Assembly: GCA_028752905.1 (NCBI GenBank)
Contig: JAQNBH010000017.1
Location: forward strand, 36,769,101-36,833,100
Direction of reading: 5' to 3'
Length of the DNA: 64,000 bases
Source: Cladorhizidae sp. MBARI D1340-BT2
Lineage: Eukaryota; Porifera; Demospongiae; Poecilosclerida; Cladorhizidae
Shown: one piece after another, positions 25,601 through 38,900 of the stretch
Numbering within the stretch: the first letter of the stretch is position 1
Layout: every line of letters starts with the position of its first letter
Notes under the pieces: model-generated
What the model saw: only the letters and a program-made list of their open reading frames with translations
What the model was told of the DNA's origin: nothing
Databases searched by the model: none
Made by a program: the position numbers and the translations under genes

Positions 25601-28600
25601 TCAAAGCATTGCAGACAATACTATAAAGATGTTTGATTCCAAACGTTTAGCACAGTTTGTAACAACAAGAAAAATGCCAGCTGGTAGCAAGAACAGGGAG
25701 ATTATAAAGAATAAATTAAAGGGAGTTAGATATTTTCATTATTTCTTTCGAGCTACAAGATAGTTTTTTTAAGTAAGTAAATTGTAATTTTAAGTGTAAA
25801 TAAGCTCAAGTTATAAAAATGATTAGTTTTATGATTATTATTATTATTGGTAGTATGCCTTGGATTCAAGGCCACAGTTGAGTGTGGCTCTGCTGTTCAA
25901 TTCAGCATGTTCAATTACCAGATGGACACTACACTATTTACACTTGCAACTATCATTGTTACAATCCAATTAATATTGACAATATGCTTAAAAATGATCT
26001 TTTTGGTACTTAACATGACACAGCTTTTAAATTCCTACTCCATACTTATAGACAGAAGCCTGTAGCTCTTCTTTCATATATCCAGAACCTTGACTTTCTG
26101 CTCAATTGTTAGGCTTTTGTGTGCTCTTCTTGCAGTCTCTTTCTTCATCACAACGGCCATTTCCCAGCAGTTGCCTATAAAAAGCACGTGCACGCGCATA
26201 ATTCTATGGTTCCTGGGAGGATGCGTTTAATGTATGCACAAGTGTAATAGAAAGTTACGCCCTCTCAAAAATGTGCCACACACCCCTAAAAATGTGCCAC
26301 CCCCCCCTAAAAATGTGCCACACACCCCTCTAAAAATGTGCCCCCCCCCCCTAAAAATGTACCACCCCCCCCCCTCTGAAATGTGCCACACACCCCTCTA
26401 AAAATGAGCCACACCCTGCCTTGGTTCACATCAACAAATTTTCTCATTTGGAGAGGCCTAATCGGAAAAAGCCACAAAGTTGAAAATTGATACCTGGTAA
26501 TTTAGACCCAAACATTCCAAATCTGCCTTCAACATCTATTTAAAAGTCAGGGATGCATCAAAACAAATGCTTAAATGATTTTTTTTTGCAATGGTTTGCG
26601 TTGCCTCGAGTCCCATGCCCATGAAGGAGCTGCTCACATAGTTGATATCTGGCATATCCAGGTCAGATGCACACATCTCTGTGGTGTAAGTTTCAATACC
26701 TCTGCTAACTGCCTGCATGGGCAACCATGAACGATTTGCTCACATAGTTGATATCTGGCACATATCCAGGTCAGATGCACACATCTCTGTGGTGTAAGTT
26801 TCAATACCTCTGCTAACTGCCTACATGGGCAACCTTCCACCAGAAGAGCGATGTTTTATTCTTTGCATGTTGATCCAACTTCAGCCTCCCAACAATACCT
26901 TTATTATTATTCTGTTCTTGCTTGAGGCTATGCTCCTGCACTGAGAGATAACTCATCAGCAGTTTGGGCCTCCTCAGATTCATGGTATGGGCATTAGGCA
27001 AACCCAACAACAAAAATTCATTTCCACCAGCAAAACATGTGTTTTGCTGGTGCATCCCCAACTTTTAAATAAAGTAAGATACACTCACTGCTTTTGAAGG
27101 CAGATTTGTGTAAATTACACAGGGTATCAACTTTCAGCTCTGTGTCTTTTTTCCCTCCAATTGGCTAGTCAAAACAAAAAAAATCGTTGATGTGACCCAA
27201 AAGGGGCATGGCACATTTTTCTGAGGGGTTTAATTTCAAAACGGACTTGGACTATGGTCTTAAATTGTGTGTGTGTGTGTGTGTGTTATGGTGTTATGTA
27301 TTCACAAATGGCTATTACAATGAAGTTTCATGAATCTGTGAGGGTTACCTGGTGACCCCTAGCATGGAATGACCCATTTGTGTAAAGTTTCAGATTAAAG
27401 GGATCCGGAAAGCAAGGGTCAACTGTAGTCGTATTGGGGGGGGGGGGGGGGGGGGGGGGGGGAGGAATATTGGTTTCAACCTTATTTAAAAATGGCAGAT
27501 GGCACTACAAAGCATGTATATATCCACCAGCTGCTTCTTGGCTGCCTACAATGCTGCTGGTGGCGGCTGTAACTATTAGCTCTAAATACAAATTATTTAA
27601 AAAAGGCCCGATCAATCCTTCGCTAAATTAGTAAACTGGCAACACAACCCCCCAACACAAACCCCTGTAGCAAGTGTGAAAAACTGGAAATTAATCTTCA
27701 AGACAAGATTTTCTATACGTGTATGTAATCGCAAACTTCCATACGAGACAAGACGTCTCTTCATAGGAACTGGAAAGCTCCAAATTTCCAGTACACGCCC
27801 ACAAATATTCTAATTATCGATTGTGGAAAAATAAACAGTTTGGTAAGGATCAGCAGGTGATATGTAATTTCGTCAATTATGCAATCAAATTAATGTACGT
27901 GCTAATAAGCCGAATGAATGACCCGCGCTCAGTTCCGCTGTTGGGTTTGCAGAGTTCACGCTCCCAAGCAACCATCACCAAGTCCAAATGAGGCTGTACC
28001 TGATCTTTTGCCAACGTATCTGTTGTTTGGTCAGTGGACTTCTCGTGTGTAACTGTTACCAAGTCCCTGAAGGAGGCTATAGCTGACTCTGCATGGGTGC
28101 AGTCAACAAGAGCAAACAGACGTGGCATGTGCTGATGTGTGCAGTCTACACCAACAATGAAGCTCAGAGTTACTGTGTAGAACTTTGATCGGTCCTCACC
28201 ACTAAACTTTAACCCTTTTACCTCTGGATTTACATAGCATTCATTAAAAATAGTGACACTATTTTACACTATATTAGTTATTAGTTAGGAGCGCACAAAT
28301 GTCCTTACCAAACTTGGTTGGTGTTATAGCATACAGTAGAGGCAAAAAAAAAATTTACGTACCGTTTGCGTTGGACGTTTGTGGTACGTTTGAGTAGCAG
28401 CGTTGCTGTACCGTTAGCCATACGTTCGCCGAACGTTCGCCATACGTTCGCTAAACGTTGGCCAAAAACGTTAGGGATCGTTAATTGAGCGTTGTAAAAT
28501 TGAATTTCTCTAGCGCATGCCAGATCGACGAAGGCGGGAGAAAGGCTAACTGTCGTTGCTCTAGCGGTTATTCTTTCAGAATCAAGATGCCTTCTTAATA

Positions 28601-31600
28601 GAATTTTATTCTTTAGGATCTAGAGGATTCAAGGCTGCAGCTATCGTCTGTATTTTGAAGGAGGGCCTGACAGCAACAAGGCAAAGCGTCCAGTTTTGTC
28701 AAGCACTGCGAGACTGGTATCGCCATGGAGCGGAGTTTTTTATTGCTGGCCCAAAACTCGTGGTCGAAAAGATGCTTGGAATATGATGAGAAGACAGCAT
28801 ACCAACTGCAGTTCTCATTCACAGCGAAGGGAACCCAGTCTTGCTTTGCAGGACATTGCTTGTGTTGATATTTTGAGTCAGTGGTAATGCCAACTGATAA
28901 GAGAAGCCAATAAAGTTTGTGTTGAACTAGTTTTGGGATGGAACTATGTGAAAGTTATAATATCTAGTGTAGAAGCTTTCTGTGTCACACTGAAGCTATG
29001 TTGGTTGCTAGTGGCTAATGATAATCTAGGCCTGGGTCTTGATGGTATTTTGGTTAGAGCCAATGTGCCGATTGCCATTGGATTAAAAAATATATATATA
29101 TTATATATAGTTTAGGGACTTTGTAGATGTTATGGCTTAAATCTAGGGCAAGATATTGATATAGAACACTTGTGAATTGGTATAGTGACTCATGTAATAA
29201 CATGATCAATAGCAGTATCATTTATCCCTGTCCTAGGTCAAGAGATTGGAGCGAGATACAGAACCTTGAAGAGGACAGACGAGTGCACAGTTCAATTGGA
29301 AACACATAGGCTTTTTGTTGTTGTATAAGGCAGGCACGAAAGAACAAGCCAAGATATGATTCATGTTGAATTATGGTTGTGTGTGTAATAAGGTGTAGAT
29401 TTATACTCAGGTGTTTTAAACCTCTGTTTATTTGATTATAGCGTGAAACATTTGGTGAAGGTAAATGTGTGGGCCAGTATTATGAGAGCCACTTTTTGTT
29501 CAAATTCTTCACTAGAGCCTTTTTACCCTTTGTAAAGGATGTTTGCTCCCATCACCGCATGCAGGACACTGACCCCAAACGTACATCCAGGCTGGCTAAG
29601 GAGTTCGATATAAATTGATGGAGGATGCCTCCTGAGTTTCAATGCCAACCCCATTGAAGACCTGTGACACGAGTACATCAGGAGAGAAGTGAAGCCCAAG
29701 TCCAAAGCTGAATTGGTGGACAGCATAACACAATTTTGATTAACTGTAGATGTCAGAAGTAGAACAGACACCTGGAGGGTTAGGCCACGGGGGGGGGGGG
29801 GGGGGGGGTGTTATTTGGAAATCACTTGCCAAGCAGTGCTTCTTGATATCAAGTTGGCAAAACTTTCGTGTGTTTGGGTAGTTAGAGATGTTAAATTTTC
29901 TTATTAAATTATCAATAAGAAGATAAAAAATAATGATAATTTCAAAAACAACTATATAGTTATCGAACAAGTCCAGTCCTGACCCCACCACCACAGATGT
30001 AGAGTGAAGAACTGTAATCCTCGTCTTCCATGACAGGCTTGAATTCTTCCTCCATGGCTGCCTGGTAACTGCATTTCAAAATAGTAAATCACACCTGAAC
30101 TTGATTTAAAGAATTTGATTTAAAACTTAACAATAGCTGAAATCTTGCCATTATATATCACCCTCACTGCCTTGGCCTCCCACTCCCACTGAGGAGCACC
30201 GTAAAACATTGCTGCTTGGTACAGCCACCCAGAACTTTCATTCTGCCAGAAGACCAAACAATAGTCAGTATAATTATCATTAGTGGATCCACTGTTCTAG
30301 CTTTTATTTTGGGGGGTTTCGTTTTAAATATGTAACACTAACAACTAGACTGAAGTAAAGGCTGGGTCACTACCACAGATAGGCGCTAGAGGTTCAAGCC
30401 ATTGGAGTTCTACCTAGTGTTACACTTACTGCTCAGAGCGAAGGTAGCAGCGAGAGTTCTTCTGTAAGCCATAAGCCATTCCCAGGACAAATCAAAAGTA
30501 GAAGCTGCAACAAAACAGAACAGTAATCAACAGTAGGCCGACTGACTTGCGCTCCATCGAACACGTGGTGTAGGATACCGAATGTTGATTGCGCGTTTCG
30601 GATAATTAAATAACGGTTCGTGCGTTGCGTTCGCGATACGTTGCTTGAGCGTTTCCTGTGCGTTGCTTGAGCGTTTCTTAAGAACGGTTTCTGCGTTGAA
30701 CGTTTACCCAACGCAACGGTACGTAAAGTTTTTTTTGGCCGCTACTGTAGGTCTTGACCAACATTGTGGTCAACAGTAGGTTGCCTAGCAACTTACTGCA
30801 AACAATGAATACTATTATGGCATTAGCTTTATATTATCAGGCAGAACATGGCTAGATTAGCTACTGATATTACAATATTGTGTTGATATTGAGCACACAC
30901 TTACTAATAGCTGCTCCACTCAACATTATTCAGAGCTATATATACATGCTGATGTTATCTTAGCTTATTAAAAATGTCCAACCATTTGGCTGGGGAACAT
31001 AAAATATAGCAACACAAATAACAACGCAACAACACACAAACAACAACAAAACAGAGAGTCGAGTGTAGCGGCAGAGATATGGTCGTAGTGGAGCTTGTGA
31101 AGGTTCAAAAGACAAACAGGTCCACCATAAAAGTGATTCATCAACGGCAGTAATTTGTGCGATATTATTTGGTATTATTTGTAACAGACCCCCCAGCCAT
31201 TCGTTTGAATAAAATAAATATAGTGTAAAATACACTTATTTTTAATAAATGCTGATGCCTATAATTATATGCAAACAGAATGATTATGTTATATTTTGCT
31301 ATAGCAGATGCTGAGCTAGAGCAGGATCTTAGCCACTAGATAGATAGATAGTTAGCTAGCCAGTACCCGCAAAGTACCCGGGTAAATGCAAATTGTAAAA
31401 GAAACAAACTATACTCAGCTAGCTTATTATTTACCACCTGGGAGCTCTTCTTCCTGTTCTCCACCATAATTTAAGAGTCCATATCTCAATCGCTAGGCAC
31501 ATCAGCAGAACTATCACTGGCCCGGCCAAAATCGGGCAGAGAATCAACCATTTCACTCAGAGCTGCTAGCTCTTCTGGGTCTCTAGTGAGTTGTCCATGG

Positions 31601-32855
31601 TAGGCAAACATCCCTTCAACCATTGCTAAAACATCATTTACATTTAGTCTTGAAGCCATTTTTTCTCTCGATCGTATGGGCAAGTTTGACATCACAATTA
31701 CCGCAGTTACCTAGGTATATACACGTAATATATTTTTAATTTAGCTCTAGCAGAGCACTGGGCATGCCCATATATCTTTAGCGTGAGCATAGCTCAAACG
31801 AATGATTTGATATTATATTTATTACTGTAGTCATTACAAAAAAAACCCACGCCATATGGCAGTGAATCAGTTGACCCTCTCACCGCTGACTTTATAGTGT
31901 GGAATTTTTACGATATTTACTTACTTTTTATATAATTTAAATACAAGAACAACGACAAAGAAAACTACCTAGCAATCATATATGAGGTGATTGCTGATGA
32001 GTTGTGAAACATTACTGGGGGATTTTGGTTGCTTAGCAATAAACCATGAATATCAACAAAACAAAAACAAACTGAGTCAAGAACAAGAATCTCTTACATA
32101 GAACGTAGTAGTATAGTAGTAGTAGTAGTAAAGTAAGTCGTATTAGTACTAGTAAAGTAGTAGTAGTACTTAGTAGTAGTACTAGATAAGTAAAGTAGTA
32201 GTATAGTAGTAGTAGTACTTAGTAGTAGTACTAGATAAGTAAAGTAGTAGTATAGTAGTAGTAGTAGTAGTAGTAAAGTAAGTCGTATTAGTACTAGTAA
32301 AGTAGTAGTATAGTATAGTATACTATAGTATAGTATAAGCAGTAGTATAGTAGTAATATAGTAGTAGTAGTAGAACTAGTAAAGTGGTAGTATAGTAGTA
32401 GTACTTAGTAGTAGTACTAGATAAGTAAAGTAGTAGTATAGTAGTAGTATAGTAGTAGTATAGTAGTAGTATAGTAGTAGTATAGTAGTAGAACTAGTAA
32501 AGTAGTAGTATAGTATATTATAGTAGAAACAGTAGTAGTAGTAGTAGTAGCAGCATACCTGGTGGAGGACCACCTGTCTGCTGTACACCAGGTCCAGAGC
32601 CATGGTAAAGGGCACAAGGTAGTAGGAGATGTCATTGTTCACACCCTCAACGTAGCCTAACTTGTGGAACTCCAGAATATCCTGAGGGGAGGGAGGAAGG
32701 GAAGGGGCATCAGTGCCAAAGATCACCACTAAAAATTCCACCTAGCAATGTCTACCACAGCTAGGTGTGAGCTTGCTACATGTACCCAGTCTAATTCGAA
32801 TTCTGGAAAAATAATGGTAATAATAATGATGATAATAGTAATGATGATGATCATG

Positions 32856-32951
<96 letters not shown>

Positions 32952-35900
32952 GTAACAATAATAATAATAATGACTGTTTTATAATGATAGTAGCAATAAT
33001 AATAATAATAGTAGTAATAATAGTAGTAGTAATAATATAGTAATAACAACAACAACAATAATAACAACAACAGCAATTTATAGAAAGTCTTCAAACCACA
33101 GCTCTCCTGTGAGACAATGACCATGACCAGGCCTACCCTCCCCCAAACCAAAGATTTTGAAAATCGTAGCATCAATTCAGTGAATATTCAGCATCAGTAG
33201 ATGGCTCCAATGAACGCCTTCTTGTAAAAAATATATATAATAAATTAAAAACAAAAAACAACAATAACTTGTCTCAAAGATAACAATGCAGTCGACCCTT
33301 TCTTTCTGGTTTCTAAGTGCAAGCCAAGAACATGTCCTCAAGTTTGCTGAGAGGGTATTAGTACTTACAAACACCTAGTCCCCTACATAATAGGCACCTG
33401 CATGCCTATACGATCCAGAACCGAGTGTCCTGTGCACATACAGTTATAACATGATACCGTCTCCTCAGCCATTGGTCAGCCTTCATTTACTGCCTAGTCA
33501 CCTTGACAACATTCAAGACAATTAGCAAGAAACAATTTCAGAGAAAGTGGAAGGAAAAAAAGAAGGGAAAAATTAGCCAACTGCAAATGAAGATGTCCAA
33601 CCCTGAATTAATTAAGGAGTCCAGTGCAATGCTATACCAGGTAGTGTCCTACTTGTTTGACCCCATTTCAAAATGGCGGAATCCCAAAACACAATATAAC
33701 AGTGCTCCTAAAACTCACTGCGGTGTTTCTTTGCAGCCTAGACACACACACACACAAAAAAAAATTAATAAAATAAGCAAGAAAAAAGGTTTTTTTTAAA
33801 GGGGGGGGAGGCAAGAAAGGGGAGGGGGAGAAGGAAAAGGGGGGAAGGGAAAAGGGGGGAAAAGAGGGTAAAAAGGGGGCGGGGGGGAAGGGGAGAAAAG
33901 GGGGGGGGGGGGGAAAGGAGAGAAAAAGACAAACAATGTTCCTGGGGAGGATGTTCTGTTGTCTGTTGTCTCGCACGCAGCAACACTTCAAGTTGAATAA
34001 TTTTGTCACCTATTCCTTTGTTTAGATGGTAGACTTGTTGTTGGCAGGGAAATATCAAGGAGAGCACTAGCATTCTCTATGCAGGACTATCTCAAAATGG
34101 TGGATACCTAATACACACACAACAACAACAACACGCTCGTACATGTATCTCGGCCTGTGGAAGCTTCTTGGCGTTCTAAGTGATGTTTTGGTCGATTTTA
34201 GTGACCATTAGACCTAACCAACAAACAGCAAACAAAAATCTATAAGCAAGAACGATTTTTTAAAATTAAACTAGGTTTAAAAAAATTCAAGCGAACATGA
34301 CTGACCACACCCAGATATATGATCCTTTACCATATAAACCACATGCACTTAGTTGTAATGGCAAATCATCATCTAACTGGTTGTGGTCTGCACGGGTACA
34401 CACTTGTTGGCTTTCGTTTAATACCATGTTTTTGTTGGTGTTTTTCATCCCTAGCAACCACAATGAGATTACTACACACCGTACCTTTGCCAGAGAGGCG
34501 TTGGAAATATCCGTGGATTTCACCTTCTCAAAGTTGAAGTCCTCCTTGTTGTTGCTAAAGAAAGCTTCCCGGTCTTGCACAAACGCCAAGAAGCGGGTTT
34601 TCAGGAGCTCAGTTTCCTGGCTCAAAAACCATCGTCGCATCTCCTCACTAATGCAAGGAAAAGCACAATGACATCATGAATAAAACACTGGTATATATAT
34701 ATGTATATCACTTAATTAATTTACTTCCATCCAATCAACCCCCCCCCCCCCCCCAAACATACTAGGTTCATCCATAAAAATGTTAGTATGTATTAGAAGA
34801 CTCCAAATCTTCCAATGTGGGTGTGGTTATCGATGATGCAATCAAGCTAGCTTACATACTGTTTTACAATCAGAATTAAGGAAAGTCAATTGATAAGCTA
34901 TGCTATGCTATGTAGCAGAATCTGAATGGGAGCAGTCACCAATCTATTGACAAGCAATCTTCTTGCAGCAAAAACGCTAGCTAAAGAAACAACAAACATG
35001 GCATCTGCTAGGTGTGGTTAGTGCCTCAAGTCTCTCGTCATCTGCTAGGTGTGGTTAGTGGCTCAAGTCTCCCGTGGAACTCTTGCCAAGTCCTTGAAGG
35101 AGGCTGCAGCTGATCCATGGCTAACTCTAATACATAACAACTATGAGGCATTTCATTTCTGGCTCAGGTCATGTACAACAGCTAAAAATATGACCATTCG
35201 AGCATATAATACCAGTGATTCACCATTGCTTTGCTACAATGTTGAACATAAAGCATCAACAAAACAAAAGGTTTGCCACAATGTTGAACACAAAGCATCA
35301 CAAAAAAGGTTTGCCACAATGTTGAACATAAAGCATCAACCAAAAGGTTTGCCACAATGTTGAACTTAAAGCATCAACAAAAAAGGTTTGCCACAATGTT
35401 GAACTTAAAGCATCAACAAAAAAGGTTTGCCACAATGTTGAACATAAAGCATCAACAAAAAAGGTTCGTCACAATTTTGAACATAAGCATCAACCAAAAA
35501 GGTTTGCCACAATGTTGAACATAAGCATCGACCAAAAAAGGTGTCACAATGTTGAACATAAAAGCATCAACAAAATGTTTGCCACAATGTTGAACATAAA
35601 GCATCAACCAAAAAAGGTGTCACAATTTTGAACTTGAGCATCAACCAAAAAAGTTTTGCCACAATGTTGAACATAAAGCATGGTTTGCCACAATGTTGAA
35701 CATAAAGCATCACAAAAAAGGTTTGCCACAATGTTGAACATAAAGCATCAACCAAAAAGGTTTGCCACAATGTTGAACATAAAGCATCAACAAAAAAGGT
35801 TTGCCACAATGTTGCATAAAGCATCAACCAAAAAAGGTTTGACAAAGCATCAACAAGGTTCGCCACAATGTTGATCTCGCGTTCCCTCTAACCCGGCTAT

Positions 35901-38900
35901 GAATGGGGGAGGGGGAGGGGGGGGGTTCATGGGACAAAAGTTGCACGGGGAGTGTAAGAATCCCCCTGAAAGGGGGTCATGAAGAACTCACTTTCTGCAA
36001 TAAGCAAGTCTGAGGATGTAGTGTGAGATGAGATCTCTTCTCTTCTCAGCCATCGTTAAAGCTATCTGCTGGCTCTGATGAACACCAGGCTTGCTATCCA
36101 CCTACAACAAAATAATTTGATAATAATAATAACAACAACAAAATAATTTAAATAAGAAAACAACCAAAACAATAACAAAAATAATAATTTAAATTTAAAT
36201 AAGAAATAATAACAAACAACAAAATAATTTAAATAAGAAATAATAACCAAATTAATAATAACAACAAAATAATTTAAATAAGAAATAATAAAATAATTTA
36301 AATAAGAAACAATAACCAAATTAATAATAACAAAATAATGAAATATTAACCAAATTAATAATAACAACAACAAAATAATGAAATAATAACCAAATTAATA
36401 ATAACAACAAAATAATTTAAAAATAATTTAAATAAGAAATAATAACCAAATTAATAATAACAAAATTAATAACAACAAAATAAGAAATAATGACCGAATT
36501 AATAACAGCACCGAATTAATAACAACAAAATAATTTAAATAAGAAATAATAACCAAATTAACAAAATAATTTAAATAAAAAATAACCAAATTAATAACAA
36601 AATAAATCAAATAAGAAAATAACCAAAATAATAACAACAAAATAATTTAAATAAGAAATAATAACCAAATTAATAACAACTTAATAACAACAATAACATA
36701 ATTTAAATAAGAAATAATAACCGAATTAATAACAACAAAATAATTTAAATAAGAAATAATAACCAAATTAATAATAACAACAACAAAATAATTTAAATAA
36801 GAAATAATAACCGAATTAATAACAACAAAATAATTTAAATAAGAAATAATAACCAAATTAATAATAACAACAAAATAATTTAAATAAGAAATAATAACCC
36901 AATTAATAACAACAACCAAATAATTTAAATAAGAAATAATAACCAAATTAATACGAACAACAACAACAACAAAAATTTAACTAATAACAGCAACACTAAC
37001 AGTACACTAACAGTAAAATAATAAATGATAGAAAAAAGCAAAATAAAGACCAACAGTCATGAAGCCAGCAGGAAGTCACTGGACCCATAGCAGTGCGGCA
37101 AGTTACAGTTGGACATCAGACATTTCCCGAACATCTCGTGCATTTGTCTGAACGAAAAACAACTTGCTGTCAAAATGTCCGAGCAACTAAGTAACACTCT
37201 AGACTACGTGCTTGTGCACAACCACTGTGTTATTCTGCAAGCCTGTCACTTGTCTCGTGCTGACTGTGTTCTTGTGGGGATTTGTGCAAGCTAGCTTCAT
37301 GCTTGTTCTACATGTATCACGCTTTTTGCTAACTCATGTTGTAGTTTTAGGTATTGTGCAAGTTTTTTCCTGCTCGTCCGAGTTTTGCATATAAGGAGGT
37401 CAATATTTCTGCTCAACAGTTGTCTTCTGCATAATTTTTAAGACCTTCAAAGTTGAGTCTTTCACAGACCATTTTTGCCAACATGAAGAGAAGTTGCTCA
37501 TTGTCAGCTGAAGAACTGGCCAAGCGAGGCATGAACGTACAAGAAGTGGGTGACCCAGGACGACCGCGAGTGTCAGACACTGACATGGTTTGACTGCGAG
37601 TCGGGAGTTGAGGCAGGTGTGAAAATTGTGATGAAGCTACTAAAGTGCCAAATGTGCACAAAGTTTAGTGACAGGATCACAGGAAGGACTTCAGCGACAA
37701 ATGGATACATGGAACACGAACTACCAACGTTGTCAATCGTCAAGAGAGAGCAGGCCAAAGCACAAGATGCGAGCATTGCTTGATATGCTCCAATTCCGCA
37801 GGCACGTACTTCTCTGCCCGAAGATGAACGGAGAGGGCTGAGGGTAAAGTTCGATATCGCTGCACCTCAACACTAGCTTTTGGAAGTCCCCCAGGGTCTG
37901 TGGCCTTGAGCAGGCATGGAGTAAACCTTGGCAGCTCCTACCTCCACCGAAATGCTGCTAAGGAGTTTGTTCACTACATTGCTGAATCTTGCTTTCCGTC
38001 ACATCTGAAGCGAAGTTTTTCTCCCTACAGATGATGGCTCTACTCACCAGAGCATTGTTGACAACATTCTTCTGCTAGTTTTTTTTTAAATGTATGAGAA
38101 GATGCACGCAAGGATGAGGTTCTTGTGTGTGCACAAGCCCAAAAGTTCCCTGCAGAAGGACTGCAGTGTCTTAGCGCCAAGTCAGTGACTAAAGACGCCT
38201 GCAGTAGCTGGTGGGAATTGCCACTGGAAGGACTGGTAGAGAGGGAACCAGAATGGATCTTCTGGATGTGGTATTTGGCGCCCAGGCTCGAACTAGCAAC
38301 CAAAGATGCTTCGTGGAACTTCCTTTGATTTGCTTGAGGTAATGCTCCTTTATCGACGAGAAATCTCCTAAGAAGAGTAGGGAACTGGAGAGCATGTCAA
38401 CGACCTGCAAGAGACACTCCACCTGGTGATGAGGGACAGGGAGTAAGGCCAAATGATGCGGGACTCGATGGGTCCACAAACTGAGTGCCATAAAACAGGT
38501 TCTGTCCAAATAATATTATGGTACCTACATAGCTCACCTCGTCAACCTTTCACCAGCTCGTCAACCTTTCACCAGCTGACCGTGCAAACTCAAAAGGGTA
38601 CCTGGGAAATGGACAGATGCCAAGTATCTTCTTGGCTATGCACTGTCCACAGACCTTCTTACACATGTGCCATCTTCTCCAAGTGTATGAGTTGGATATT
38701 CTTGGGGCTCTCAGTCACCTACTGAAGCTGTGAGGAGACAACAAGCTCAATACAAAACCTCTAGACCAGCGGCCAACCTATGCTGCTACACTGAAGAAGA
38801 TCATTGACAAAGATGGAGAACAGGTCTATCAAGGTCAGGTGCTGAAGAAGTCCACACATGGAAAGAACCACTTCTACACCACTATTGAGAGTATTGCACA

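Larger units (their letters stand above)
25771..28331. other. PRIM2 intron 5, middle part
   Basis: No gene is supported. It contains two small repeats listed separately, a G26-type run at 27437-27462 and a TG tract near 27270. Open frames at 27877-28128 (minus) and 25847-26065 (plus) show no known domain. Confidence 0.45.

Noticed and set aside
27877..28128. 83-codon minus-strand frame
   Set aside because: No recognisable domain, no splice context with PRIM2 (the PRIM2 protein is complete without it).
28208..28234. TTAACCCTTTTACCTCTGGA as a piggyBac left end
   Set aside because: It matches the other ends only partly (about two thirds of positions) and no partner end or coding trace was found.
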